From positions 174 to 64,173 of the forward strand of contig NZ_LMBZ01000017.1 in assembly GCF_001439635.1 (NCBI RefSeq): a stretch of DNA of 64,000 bases, in the 5' to 3' direction. Positions 24,144 to 33,768 of the stretch are shown here, one piece after another. Every line of letters begins with the position of its first letter. Positions within the stretch are counted from its first letter, which is position 1. A program made the position numbers and the translations under genes. Origin of the DNA: Solibacillus cecembensis. GTDB lineage: Bacteria; Bacillota; Bacilli; Bacillales_A; Planococcaceae. The notes beneath the pieces were generated by a model that did not search any database, was not told where the DNA came from, and saw only the letters and a list, made by a program, of their open reading frames with translations.

Positions 24144-25079
24144 TTAAATTCCGACAATCTCCTTTAATTCTGCAAGTTTATTTCTTGAAAGTGGCACTTC
24201 CGCTTTCGTAAAGCCTTGCAAAGATAGGCTATAACTATTGCGTGTCCACGAAATAATTTCCCTTACCTTTTGTAAATTGACGATATAGGAGCGATGGCAT
24301 CTAAAAAATCCAAATGGTTTTAAGCGATTTTCTAGATCACTTAATGTTAATGTGCACGGAAAAGCCTCTCCTCCCACATAAACAAACACATCCCCTTCTA
24401 TACTTTCAATGTAATCAATTTCTGGTGGATTAAAAAGGATGATTTTTTCATCTTTCTTCGTTGGAATCTTTTCGATTTTTAATTGAATAGTATCCACTGG
24501 TATCTGCTCATCTCGTTCTTCCTCCATATGTATTGGATGTAAGCCTTGTTCATTCAACCTAAAAATTTCGCCACCCGAAATAATTAAATCCTCTAAGTTA
24601 TTCGATAACAAAATAATTTGTTTTTCTTGATTTTGGAGTAATGATAGCAAATGCAAAATAATTTTACGTTCCGCTTGTTGCAAATTTTGAAAAGGTTCAA
24701 CAAAGGCAATGCATTGTTTCCGCTGTAAAAAGGGTTGAATAAAGCTCAATAAACGCTTTTCACTCGAAGTTAACTCGCCTACTTTGTTTTTTAATTGCTG
24801 CTTAAGCCCAAATTCTTTCCAAAGCTGCTCTGCCTTCATATTTGCCTCATAAAGCATTGTGTAGTAACGAAATGTTTCCTCCACTGTCAGTCGATTGTAT
24901 TGCCCGTGATCTTGCGTATGTACATAAACATTTTGTTCTTTTAACAATTGCTGCTTTAAATAATTTAACTTTGTCACGTCGCTATAAATAGCCGTTATTT
25001 TATTTTCGATTTTTAAATGCACCGCTGGAATTAGCAGTTCTCCAGCTTCTGTATATGGTTTGAGTGAAATATTTATCAA
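24144..25079 (-). CDS. LytTR regulator fused to a degenerate ABC-ATPase domain
   Basis: A 311-aa protein. Residues about 215-311 are a LytTR DNA-binding domain (YIESIEGDVFVYVGG, then FFRCHRSYIVNLQKV). Residues 1-200 resemble an ABC ATPase without Walker A: LTVEETFRYYTMLYEA corresponds to the helical subdomain, VGELTSSEKRLLSF to the signature, IAFVEPFQNL to Walker B and ILLSNN to the H-loop, with catalytic residues replaced. This suggests a regulator that senses the transporter or a ligand through an inactive ATPase-like domain. It lies upstream of and in line with the ABC operon, with its likely sites between. Confidence 0.8.
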   Translation of the reverse strand: MINISLKPYTEAGELLIPAVHLKIENKITAIYSDVTKLNYLKQQLLKEQNVYVHTQDHGQYNRLTVEETFRYYTMLYEANMKAEQLWKEFGLKQQLKNKVGELTSSEKRLLSFIQPFLQRKQCIAFVEPFQNLQQAERKIILHLLSLLQNQEKQIILLSNNLEDLIISGGEIFRLNEQGLHPIHMEEERDEQIPVDTIQLKIEKIPTKKDEKIILFNPPEIDYIESIEGDVFVYVGGEAFPCTLTLSDLENRLKPFGFFRCHRSYIVNLQKVREIISWTRNSYSLSLQGFTKAEVPLSRNKLAELKEIVGI

Positions 25080-25144
25080 TTGGGATTCTCCTTTTTCATG
25101 GAAATTCTGATAAAAATAGTATACTACAAAAAAATAGCAATTAA

Positions 25145-25187
25145 AAAAGCAAGTTTACCTCCTTCAAATGGAAATAAACTTGCTTTT
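25145..25187 (-). terminator. aminotransferase terminator
   Basis: AAAAGCAAGTTTA and TAAACTTGCTTTT pair over 13 bp; on the minus strand a T-run follows. Confidence 0.8.
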
Positions 25188-25192
25188 ATATT

Positions 25193-26359
25193 CTACAAAA
25201 TCTTCCCTAATCGTTTAATTCCCTCTTCAATCACTTCTGGTGTTGCATTTGTATAATTCAACCGCATTGTATTCACACCCGTTTTATTTGTATAAAAGGG
25301 ATCACCCGGAACAAATGCTACTTTCACATCCATTGCTTCCTGAAATTTTTCAAGAGCCGATGCGCCATTTTCCATCGTTACCCATATAAACATACCACCC
25401 TCTGGTTTTGTGTACGTTACATGTGGCGGGAAGTATTTTTCCATAGCGGCAAGCATTGCATCCGATTGTTCTTTATAAAGTGTGATTATCTTTTCTACAT
25501 GCTTTTCATATGCATTATTCGCTAAATAATCATGCAAAATGTATTGTGCAAAAATATTTGTATGCAGGTCGGATGCTTGTTTCGCCGTTTCGATATGACC
25601 TAATAACTCGTGATTTTTCGTTAAAATATAGCCTAAGCGCATACCTGGTGTCACAGTTTTTGAAAATGAACCAAGCAAGACGCTATTTTTCATTTTCCCC
25701 GCCGCAATATATGGCAGATGCTCCCCTGTGAAACGCAATTCACCGTATGGATCATCCTCGATAAAAATGACATCCTCATCCTTTACCGCGCCATATACTT
25801 CTTCCCGACGTTCTTTTGTATACGTTAAACCGGTTGGATTTTGGAAGTTTGGTACAGTATATACCATTTTCACATTTGGCTTTTTTAATGCTTCCTTTAG
25901 TTCCTCAACATTCATGCCCTCTTGCTCTAACTTCACCGCGTGGAATGTTGGTTCACGCAATGTAAATGCTTGAATCGCGCCCAAATAACCCGGCTCCTCA
26001 ATAATAACGCCATCGCCCTTATTTAATAATACTTTCGAAATTAGCTCTAATGCCTGCTGTGAACCGGTTGTAATAAAAACATCCTCTGGTTTAAAATCTA
26101 GTCCTGGCTGCTTTTGATTATATTTATTCGCAATATACTGTCGCAAAGGTAAATAGCCTTGCGTCGTTGAATATTGAAATAACTTCGCCCCATTTTCATC
26201 AATCGCATGTGCAACAGATGTCTTTAATTGCTCGATTGGGAATGAAATGGGATTTGGTAAGCCACCCGCAAAGGAAATGACATCTTTCGCATCGGTCACC
26301 TTTAAAATATTTCGAATGAATGATGATGGCGTGTTTAAAATACTATCCGAATATTGCAT
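25193..26359 (-). CDS. PLP-dependent aminotransferase (class I, LysN/2-aminoadipate type)
   Basis: A 388-aa fold-type I aminotransferase of the MocR-like/2-aminoadipate branch but without an N-terminal HTH. Visible motifs: NPTG in YTVPNFQNPTGLT, the Asp-bearing FIEDDPYGEL, and the PLP lysine in GSFSKTVTPGMRLGY. Complete and single-gene. The exact amino acid substrate cannot be told from the sequence; branched, aromatic or aminoadipate are all known in the family. Confidence 0.85.
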   Translation of the reverse strand: MQYSDSILNTPSSFIRNILKVTDAKDVISFAGGLPNPISFPIEQLKTSVAHAIDENGAKLFQYSTTQGYLPLRQYIANKYNQKQPGLDFKPEDVFITTGSQQALELISKVLLNKGDGVIIEEPGYLGAIQAFTLREPTFHAVKLEQEGMNVEELKEALKKPNVKMVYTVPNFQNPTGLTYTKERREEVYGAVKDEDVIFIEDDPYGELRFTGEHLPYIAAGKMKNSVLLGSFSKTVTPGMRLGYILTKNHELLGHIETAKQASDLHTNIFAQYILHDYLANNAYEKHVEKIITLYKEQSDAMLAAMEKYFPPHVTYTKPEGGMFIWVTMENGASALEKFQEAMDVKVAFVPGDPFYTNKTGVNTMRLNYTNATPEVIEEGIKRLGKIL

Positions 26360-26501
26360 ACGTTTAACGCTTCCTCTTTTTTGTAATTTTCAAAATTTTA
26401 TCACTTTCTGGAATTCGTTACAAGTACGTTTTAAAAATAAAGTAAACTCGGGCAATAATGAGTAAATTAATCAACAATCCTATCTATCCATAAGAATTCG
26501 C

Positions 26502-28697
26502 CTAAATCGTTTGTACTTCTTTGCAATAATGCTGTGGCGCAATTTGTGTGAGTGCTTTTGGTAATTGTCCGCGCGTTAAAAGGAATAGCTTTCTCGTTGC
26601 ACGTGAAGCGATTGTATATAGAAGAAAGGCATCCATTTCTTCCGCGTATACATTTGCATCGGCATCCGCTAACACAACCGTTGTAAATTCAAAGCCCTTC
26701 GCCATATAGCCCGGCATAATAAGGATTCCCTTCATATACACTTTTTGTTTTTCCGTCACGAGCTGCAAATCGGGTACAAGTGGCTTTACCTCTTCATATA
26801 ATCGTTCGCAAGCGGCTTTATTTTTGCACAAAATAACAAAGCTATCCTCTTCCTTATACTGCGCCACTACCAATTGCTGGATTGCTTTAGCAGATTGCTG
26901 TGTTTCAATAATTTGTGGCTTATCTCCCGAGACACCGAGGGAAAGCGTCGTTGTATTTTGTAAAATTGCACTCATAAAATCGGTAATTTCATTTGTAGAA
27001 CGATACGATTTATTGAGTTCCACTACTTTAAAGTGCTTTGAAATGGGTCCATCCAGTGAATCTTTCATTTGCGGATGGACGATTTGATTGCGATCGCCAA
27101 GTAAAGTGTAATGCGCTTTTGGATGCATTACTTTTAATGTAAGTAGCTGTAAATAAGAATAATCTTGAATTTCATCAATCACGATATGTTTAATGATGTT
27201 ATTCGCATAAAGTCCTTTCACAACCGATTGTAAATACATGACCGGTGCTAAATCTTCATAATAAAGCACGTGATGTTTCAACTTTTGTGCTGTACGGGCC
27301 TGGATCTCCTGTGTGAATAAATTGTCGTTCGTATACGTGATGGATTGCAAATACATTTTATGAATATTCACAAACCCAAGCTGCTCAATTGTCTGTTCGA
27401 GCCTGCCAAAACGTTTATTTGATTCATTATTCGCCTGCTGTTCAAGTTCTTTATCTGACCCAATATATGCGTTAACTGCACGTAATTCCTTCATGCGCAG
27501 TTTCAGTTCCTTATGCTTTCGTTCATGTAACTTCGCCTGTAGCACTGTACGAATTTTTTTCAACCGGAAATCTAAATCAAGTTCGCCAAACTTCTCATAA
27601 AAAAGTTGCGATAGCTTGCGGGCTGAAATAAATACTTCCTCACCCATCTTCAAATTATAAAACGGGATCCCCGCATTTTTAACACTTTCAATATAACTAA
27701 GCAACTGCTTCGTATAGCTATGCGAACCTTTAAAGGCGTAATGCTCGCGTGCGTCTGCATCTGCCTTTTGCAAGCGTTCAATGTTCTCATAATTCGTTTC
27801 ACATTTATATTGCGTCAATTTTAAATCACGGAGCAAACGAAAATAGGTCGTATGCTGCACGTTTTCCTCACCTAATTCTGGCAGGACATTCGATATATAA
27901 TCATTGAATAAATCCGACGGCGAGATGAGTAAAATACTGCGCGCATTCATCGTTTGGCGATATTCATAAAGTAAAAATGCGATTCGCTGCATAGCTACCG
28001 ACGTTTTCCCACTACCTGGAGGACCAAGTACAATTAAATTATCCTTATTAGACGAACGAATAACGGCATTTTGATCGCTTTGAATCGTGGCAACAATCGA
28101 TTTCATTTTTTCCTTTGCGGTATCCGAAAGCAAACCTTGTAACACTTCATCTCCAATATAAATATCCGCGTCAAATAATTGAATCAATTGGTCGTATGTT
28201 ACTTTGTATTGGCGTCTTCCTTCTATTGTAACGTCAATATATTCGCCATCAGGTATTTGATAACGAGAGGGTCCTACTTTATTTTCATAAAATAAACTTG
28301 AAATCGGAGCGCGCCAGTCAAAAATAAGCATGTCATCCGATACCGGCTCACGAAATGTTGATAGTCCGATATATAAATGTTCCTGCTCGCCTAGTTCATT
28401 TTTTATAGAAATTCGTCCAAAGTAAGGACTTTTATATAAAATTTTAGATTTTGCTAATTGCTCATTCACATTTAAGTATTCTCTTTCGCGGAGCTGCATC
28501 GTTTGCAACATTTGCGAAAATTGAATCGCATTCTCCCCTGAAACATCATTAAATTCAGATGAAGCAAATGTACGCTCTTCGACAATTTCACCTTTTTGTC
28601 TTTTCAGTTGGACCGTTAATGCCGCTATATGCATTTTAAGGAGTTCACTAATTGTTGATAAATGTGTCTGCTCCTGCTGCCAAATATTCTGTTCCAT
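26502..28697 (-). CDS. helD: HelD, RNA polymerase recycling helicase-like ATPase
   Basis: A 731-aa UvrD/Rep-like protein. The N-terminal coiled coil (residues 1-90) fits the HelD arm that enters the RNA polymerase channel. Walker A GPPGSGKTSVAMQR is near residue 225, Walker B is IDEIQDYSYLQ near 515, GDRNQIVHP and SYRST follow. HelD releases stalled or inactive RNA polymerase from DNA. Length is close to Bacillus HelD. RBS AAGGGGG. Confidence 0.85.
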   Translation of the reverse strand: MEQNIWQQEQTHLSTISELLKMHIAALTVQLKRQKGEIVEERTFASSEFNDVSGENAIQFSQMLQTMQLREREYLNVNEQLAKSKILYKSPYFGRISIKNELGEQEHLYIGLSTFREPVSDDMLIFDWRAPISSLFYENKVGPSRYQIPDGEYIDVTIEGRRQYKVTYDQLIQLFDADIYIGDEVLQGLLSDTAKEKMKSIVATIQSDQNAVIRSSNKDNLIVLGPPGSGKTSVAMQRIAFLLYEYRQTMNARSILLISPSDLFNDYISNVLPELGEENVQHTTYFRLLRDLKLTQYKCETNYENIERLQKADADAREHYAFKGSHSYTKQLLSYIESVKNAGIPFYNLKMGEEVFISARKLSQLFYEKFGELDLDFRLKKIRTVLQAKLHERKHKELKLRMKELRAVNAYIGSDKELEQQANNESNKRFGRLEQTIEQLGFVNIHKMYLQSITYTNDNLFTQEIQARTAQKLKHHVLYYEDLAPVMYLQSVVKGLYANNIIKHIVIDEIQDYSYLQLLTLKVMHPKAHYTLLGDRNQIVHPQMKDSLDGPISKHFKVVELNKSYRSTNEITDFMSAILQNTTTLSLGVSGDKPQIIETQQSAKAIQQLVVAQYKEEDSFVILCKNKAACERLYEEVKPLVPDLQLVTEKQKVYMKGILIMPGYMAKGFEFTTVVLADADANVYAEEMDAFLLYTIASRATRKLFLLTRGQLPKALTQIAPQHYCKEVQTI

Positions 28698-28733
28698 TTT
28701 TTTTGGCCCCCTTAACTTTTAAAAATGTCTAAT

Positions 28734-28870
28734 TTAACTTGCTTCGGTTGAGGTTCAAATCCCAACCGAAGCAAGTTAAGCCACTGGCAGATGTCACGGA
28801 ATCGGAAGCGAATCCTTTGTGCAACCACAAAGCCGATTCCAGAGACAATTATGCCGAGGCATAATTGATT
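28734..28870 (+). repeat. three-hairpin structured element, copy 1
   Basis: Stem 1: 17 bp, 28734-28750 with 28763-28779 (TTAACTTGCTTCGGTTG). Linker GGCAGATGTCAC. Stem 2: GGAATCGG (28798-28805) with CCGATTCC (28833-28840), plus inner CTTTGTG/CACAAAG. Stem 3: CAATTATGCC (28846-28855) with GGCATAATTG (28858-28867). Stem sequences differ from copies 2 and 3, while the linker and order are the same. The rest of the gap up to 29422 shows nothing I can identify. Confidence 0.75.
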
Positions 28871-29422
28871 TTATACGAAATCTAATGCTACCTCAAAATG
28901 TTCTGCGGTTCAATCAACAGCTGCACATAAATTTATTCATATCCTTTGGTTCAATTACAATATATAGGAGCTTTTACCCTTTCATATTATTTCCAAATAT
29001 ATTTTTCAATGCACGTCCCATGTAGTTTAGACACATTTTCTTCATATTTTTTCAATTTATTTGAAAGGCAAATTTTTATGTTAATTTGATTCATTACTCC
29101 TATTTTTTTGAAGTGTCTTTTTATTTTTAATTTATGTGGAGTACTGAATAAAATCACCTTTTTTTCTTGAGAACATTATAATATCAAGGTATTTTCACCC
29201 TCCATTTTACACGGTAATTTCACACTAACCTAAATCCCCGATAAACTTACATTAAAATACAGACTATTTTTATTAATCACTACAATTCCACTCTACATTA
29301 ACGACAGGTATTTCGTATTGTTAACTATTTTTGTAACAATAACGCTATATTTCCTACATACAACGCACTCGTTACAAGTTATTATGAAAATAAAATTCAT
29401 AATTCGAAAGGAACGGTCGCAT

Positions 29423-30466
29423 GTGAGTAAAGTTATATTTTTTGAAGTACAAGGTGGCAGTGATAAAGGTTCTGATGGCTATCGTGGCGATACGATGCCA
29501 ATGGTGGAGGCGCTCAAACAACGGGGGCAAGATGCAGAAGTAATCTTTTTTGAATTAGAGAACCGTGATGCCATTTTTAACTATGTAAAAGAGCATGCAT
29601 CTGCCTATGTGTCACGTATTAATCCTGGGAACTTGAAGCACGAAACGGCGTATTTTGAAATGCTTCGTGAATTATGTAAAGAAGGCGTGATCGGTATGCC
29701 TCATCCAGATGCGATGATCAGCTACGGCGCAAAGGACGCGTTAGTAAAACTACGCCATACAGCTCTTGTACCTGAAGACACGTTTGCATATTATACAATA
29801 GAGAATTTTAAATCAAACTTTCCTAAAGCACTCGCTACTGGTGAACGCGTATTAAAGCAAAATCGTGGCTCTACAGGTGAAGGCATTTGGCGTGTACAAG
29901 TTGTCGATCCACTTGCAAAGGATGCCAACGAAGTACCTTTAACAGCTCAAATAAAATGTACCGAAGCAAAGGATAATCACGTTGAATATCATACACTGGA
30001 GCAGTTTATGACTTTTTGTGAGCAATACATCGTCGGTGAGAATGGCATGCTTGTCGATATGACATTCCTACCACGAATTAAAGAAGGCGAAATCCGTTTA
30101 TTTATGCTGCGTGACAAACCGATTAATGTCGTACATAAGAAACCAGCAGATGATGCAGATGCTTTTAGCGCTACTTTATTTTCTGGCGCACAGTATCGTT
30201 ACGACAAGCCTGAACAATGGACAACACTTGTAAACAGCTTCTTAGGCCAGCTAGATGAGATTAAGGAACTTCTTGGCGGGCATGATTTACCATTAATTTG
30301 GACAGCCGATTTTATTTTAGATACAGATGAAACTGGTGCTGACACGTATATTTTAGGTGAAATGAACTGTTCATGCGTCGGCTTCACTTCCGAACTTGAA
30401 CTTGCGCATGATGTTGCAGAAGACATTTTAGCATGTCTTCATGAAAGAATGTCAATCGTCAGCTAA
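29423..30466 (+). CDS. Cj0069-family protein (ATP-grasp-like)
   Basis: A 347-aa soluble protein starting MSKVIFFEVQGGSDKGSDG. Features such as VLKQNRGSTGEGIWRV, LVDMTFLPRIKEGEIRLF and a C-terminal ILGEMNCSCVGFTSE match the Cj0069 family, whose fold resembles ATP-grasp ligases; the biochemical role is unknown. I chose the GTG at 29423, where AAAGGAACGG gives a ribosome site; the longer open frame upstream has no homology-like sequence. Monocistronic with a strong terminator. Confidence 0.75.
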   Translation: MSKVIFFEVQGGSDKGSDGYRGDTMPMVEALKQRGQDAEVIFFELENRDAIFNYVKEHASAYVSRINPGNLKHETAYFEMLRELCKEGVIGMPHPDAMISYGAKDALVKLRHTALVPEDTFAYYTIENFKSNFPKALATGERVLKQNRGSTGEGIWRVQVVDPLAKDANEVPLTAQIKCTEAKDNHVEYHTLEQFMTFCEQYIVGENGMLVDMTFLPRIKEGEIRLFMLRDKPINVVHKKPADDADAFSATLFSGAQYRYDKPEQWTTLVNSFLGQLDEIKELLGGHDLPLIWTADFILDTDETGADTYILGEMNCSCVGFTSELELAHDVAEDILACLHERMSIVS

Positions 30467-30496
30467 ACTCATACGATGCATCACCTTTTCAAATAC

Positions 30497-30540
30497 AAAA
30501 AATCCTGCAATCCCGATTTAAATGGGGTTGCAGGATTTTT
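30497..30540. terminator. convergent terminator
   Basis: AAAAATCCTGCAAtCCC and GGGgTTGCAGGATTTTT pair around a 9-nt loop; serves the Cj0069 gene and the convergent reductase gene. Confidence 0.85.
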
Positions 30541-31095
30541 TTATTGCATATCAACTGGTTGCTTCGCCAAAGTTTTGCTCACTTCGCAATAGTGAACGAA
30601 TACACGAGCAAGTTCACGCAAACGGATTTGTACATCTTCATCAATGATTTTATTGTCTTGATCGAAATGATCGGCATGTGTGTACACGTAATTTGGTGTT
30701 ACTAAACAGCGAAAATAATCAAGAATCGGACGCAATTGATTTTCCAATACTAAATGATGCTGATACGTGCCCCCATTTCCAATAATAGCAGCTGGCTTAT
30801 AGCGCATTGCTTTTGGTGGAATCATATCGAATGCATTTTTTAGAACGCCTGGGATAGAAGCTTGGAAAATAGGAGAAGCAAAAATATAACCTTCTGCATC
30901 CTCAAATTTTTGAATCATCCCTTTCATATCCTCATTAAGAGGACTACCATCTAAAATTTGATGCTTTAAATTAGCGAAGTATAATATTTCTAGCTCTAAA
31001 TCCGAATTCATTTCTTTAATATATTGTTGAACCTGCTCTAAAAGAACGCCGGTTTTGCGGCCGAAAATTGTTCCATCGACAAGTAAGATTTTCAT
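30541..31095 (-). CDS. NAD(P)H-dependent FMN reductase family protein
   Basis: A 184-aa flavodoxin-fold protein: start KILLVDGTIFGRKTG (phosphate loop region), ASPIFQASIPGVLKNAFD (flavin-binding loop, substitute for the common SPxYxxSxxGxLKN) and GNGGTYQHH. It should reduce flavin or quinone-like substrates with NAD(P)H. Complete; monocistronic. Confidence 0.85.
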   Translation of the reverse strand: MKILLVDGTIFGRKTGVLLEQVQQYIKEMNSDLELEILYFANLKHQILDGSPLNEDMKGMIQKFEDAEGYIFASPIFQASIPGVLKNAFDMIPPKAMRYKPAAIIGNGGTYQHHLVLENQLRPILDYFRCLVTPNYVYTHADHFDQDNKIIDEDVQIRLRELARVFVHYCEVSKTLAKQPVDMQ

Positions 31096-31306
31096 GTGGG
31101 TTCCTCCATCTAACTAATATCTATACTATATTGTATCAGATGGACATACCCGATTAATAGGTTACCGGTTAAGAAACATAAATTTCAGTCTTTTGTCTGA
31201 CTTTATTACAATAGTATTTCATACAAATAAGTCGCTACACTAAATCGTCATTCCCTATGCTGATTTTGAGGGTTTATCCGTCTAACCGAAATCCCTTTAG
31301 TACCTA

Positions 31307-32119
31307 TTATTTACCGTTTTTCTGATTCACTTCTTTTATTTTACTACGATCAATTATGACTTCTTTATCAACAGGTGGAAGATCCTCGTCCTTATACTTA
31401 TCCCAATTAAATAATCTATCAGCCGAAGTTGTATCCCCAATTTCCACTTCAGCTGGCATTTTCATTGAAGCCAATTGCTCTGATGTATAAATCGCTACAC
31501 TTTGCTTTTCACCATTTAACGCAATGTTTAACATCGCAAGGGCAATTTGCTTTGCTGAAATAGATCGATATTTAGCCATGGTTCCAACTAATAATGGGTT
31601 CATTACTTTCATCACTTTTGCCCCGATTGATTCACCTAAACGAAATTCATCACGGTCTCCAATTATTAAAGAGGGACGAACGATTGATAATTGCGGGAAA
31701 TTCATCGCAATTAATTCCTTCTCTAATTTTCCTTTGACACGGCTGTAATGAGCCATTGCCTTGTCATTTGCACCCATCGCAGAAATGACAATGAAGTGTG
31801 CGACCCCATGATTTTTAGCGAGTGCAGCAATTGATAACGGATATTCAAAATCTACTTTTTCAAATTCTGATTGGGACCCTGCTTTTTTGATCGTCGTTCC
31901 TAAACAACAAAATATCTCGTGGGCAAATTCCATATCTTGATCTGCAATTTGATCAAATTCACGAATCTTTACATTGAGCTTTGGATGCGTAAAGTTAAGT
32001 TTTCTTCTCGAAATCACATTCACCGCAACATATTTTCCACTATCACACAATAACTTCACAAGTGCCGAACCAACTACCCCTGTTGCACCTACTACTAGGG
32101 CTGAACGCATTTCTGTCAT
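31307..32119 (-). CDS. NAD(P)-binding Rossmann protein (HTATIP2-like oxidoreductase)
   Basis: A 270-aa atypical short-chain dehydrogenase: N-terminal GATGVVGSALVKLL dinucleotide loop, FCCLGTT and VDFEYPLSIA, ISAMGAN with Ser, and YSRVKGKLE giving the Tyr-x3-Lys pair. Such proteins act as NAD(P)-dependent reductases or epimerase-like proteins of unknown substrate. ATG follows GAGAGGG. Divergent from the PseG-like gene across 117 bp. Confidence 0.8.
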   Translation of the reverse strand: MTEMRSALVVGATGVVGSALVKLLCDSGKYVAVNVISRRKLNFTHPKLNVKIREFDQIADQDMEFAHEIFCCLGTTIKKAGSQSEFEKVDFEYPLSIAALAKNHGVAHFIVISAMGANDKAMAHYSRVKGKLEKELIAMNFPQLSIVRPSLIIGDRDEFRLGESIGAKVMKVMNPLLVGTMAKYRSISAKQIALAMLNIALNGEKQSVAIYTSEQLASMKMPAEVEIGDTTSADRLFNWDKYKDEDLPPVDKEVIIDRSKIKEVNQKNGK

Positions 32120-32236
32120 TTATTTCACCCTCTCATTATTATTTAAAAATTAAAATCATTGTTTTATCTCTATCTATTTATACATACTTTCGGTCATTTC
32201 ACCATATTTTATAGGGAATGTGGAAAGGATGGGATT

Positions 32237-33280
32237 GTGTTGCAAAAAAAGAAAATCGTATTTATTGTGGAGCATTGTGATATAAAGGGCACATATCCGT
32301 TTGAGCGCGCAGCTACTTTAGCTCAGTTATTACAGGAGCAAGGCGAAATGGTTTATTTATTTATTCGCACGGACAATTCGCGAACTATAGAAAAACTGAC
32401 AAAAACGGATTTGAATGTACTCCTCTTTGAAAAGCCGCAAGAACTAAATAGTCACTTACGAAATTTAGAGCCACATCTGGTGGTTCATGATGGAAAAGAT
32501 ACTAACATCGAACAGATTGAGCTCATTCGCCCATTTTGTACAACCTTTGTTCATTTTGATGATTTCGGTCATGGTACTCAGCTCATTGATTGTAATATTA
32601 TCGCGCTCTTTGAGGAGTCTCATGAACAACCACTTGCCAATGAATTGGCGGGCAGCTACGCATTTGCTGTAACGAAAGAGTTGGAGATGATTGCAAGTCA
32701 TATTATCGACACTGGCGATATTTCCATCAAGCAAGATTTACCGCATATTGTAGTCGCTTTTGAGGACGGTGATACAAATAATTTAACGTACCGCACCCTC
32801 CGTCACTTAACGCAATTGCAAATTCCGTTAAAAATTTCCGTTGCGATTGATGATGATTATTCACATAATGTAGAGGATTTGCAAATGATGGCACTGAGCA
32901 GACGCAATACCGAAATCGTTCGCCGTTCAGATGCCCTTTTCCATCTTATGCCTGAAGCCAATTTAATAATATGCAATGCAAACTATACCCCTTACAAAGT
33001 GGCAGCTGCAGGGATTCCTTGTATTACTACTGCCCAGCATGAAAATGAACTAAACTATGCATTTTCTCGTGAGGCAAATGGTTTTATTCATATTGGGCTT
33101 GGTCGAAAAATGAAGCAATCCATCATCCAAAATGCGGTAATGGAGCTGTTACTGCATGAGCATCGTCGTGAACGAGCAGTCAAAAAGCAGCGCGCACTCG
33201 ATATTTTAACGAACAATGAAATTTTACAAACATTGCTGCTAGATTTAGCTTATTCACGCCATAATATCGCCCATATTTAA
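32237..33280 (+). CDS. PseG/SpsG-like glycosyltransferase-fold protein
   Basis: A protein of about 347 aa: N-terminal IVFIVEHCDIKGTYPFERAA..., a middle DHFDDFGHG-like metal/nucleotide loop (VHFDDFGHGTQ) and a C-terminal half with LPHIVVAFEDGD, ICNANYTPYKVAAAGIP and ITTAQHENE, which fits the two-domain GT-B layout of PseG/SpsG nucleotide-sugar hydrolases used for pseudaminic acid or spore-coat sugars. Conserved residues are loosely kept, so the function is uncertain. Start taken as GTG at 32237 after AAAGGATGG; the longer frame to 32159 has no ribosome site. Confidence 0.55.
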   Translation: MLQKKKIVFIVEHCDIKGTYPFERAATLAQLLQEQGEMVYLFIRTDNSRTIEKLTKTDLNVLLFEKPQELNSHLRNLEPHLVVHDGKDTNIEQIELIRPFCTTFVHFDDFGHGTQLIDCNIIALFEESHEQPLANELAGSYAFAVTKELEMIASHIIDTGDISIKQDLPHIVVAFEDGDTNNLTYRTLRHLTQLQIPLKISVAIDDDYSHNVEDLQMMALSRRNTEIVRRSDALFHLMPEANLIICNANYTPYKVAAAGIPCITTAQHENELNYAFSREANGFIHIGLGRKMKQSIIQNAVMELLLHEHRRERAVKKQRALDILTNNEILQTLLLDLAYSRHNIAHI

Positions 33281-33471
33281 GTTTTACCGTTAATGTTGTA
33301 ATGCAGGTAAGATTACACAACATTTCCTTCCACTATTTGAACCGAAAATCAGACTTTCTCTTTTCTACTTACGATAATTTAATTCTTTCCTTGACGACAA
33401 AAAATTCATTCGTATGATACAATATGAAAAGATTAATTTGCCTCAGTGAAGGTTCAAAAGGAGTAATTATT

Positions 33472-33657
33472 ATGCCAACAAAAAGCCAATTGCAGCAAGA
33501 AATCTTGGAATTAAAGATGGATTACGTTAACCTTCAAGGCGATATGGAAAAGCTAGAATCAGTAGGTCATCCGGAATCAGTACAAAAGGCGCTTACTCGT
33601 CTTGAAAATATGGAAATCCAGCTTGCAGAACTAAATAAACAGCTCGCAGCATTGTAA
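33472..33657 (+). CDS. SE1832-family small protein
   Basis: A 61-aa acidic coiled-coil protein (MPTKSQLQQEILELKMDYVN...), of the SE1832 family of small Bacillales proteins with unknown role. I chose the ATG at 33472 because AAAAGGAG lies upstream; the longer frame to 33424 has no ribosome site. Confidence 0.75.
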   Translation: MPTKSQLQQEILELKMDYVNLQGDMEKLESVGHPESVQKALTRLENMEIQLAELNKQLAAL

Positions 33658-33676
33658 GTAGCTTGCGAGTTTTTTT
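33643..33676 (+). terminator. terminator overlapping the stop of the small protein gene
   Basis: CTCGCA (33643-33648) and TGCGAG (33664-33669) followed by TTTTTTT; the stop codon lies in the loop. Confidence 0.6.
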
Positions 33677-33768
33677 AATTCGAAAGACATATTCCTCGTT
33701 AAAATAACATGGAATGATGCCCTTTCCTAATATTAATAAAAACTTCAAAATCAATCGGGGGATTATTT

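Noticed and set aside
28819..29025. 68-aa plus-strand reading frame after helD
   Set aside because: It begins inside the three-hairpin element and has no ribosome site; composition is that of AT-rich non-coding DNA.
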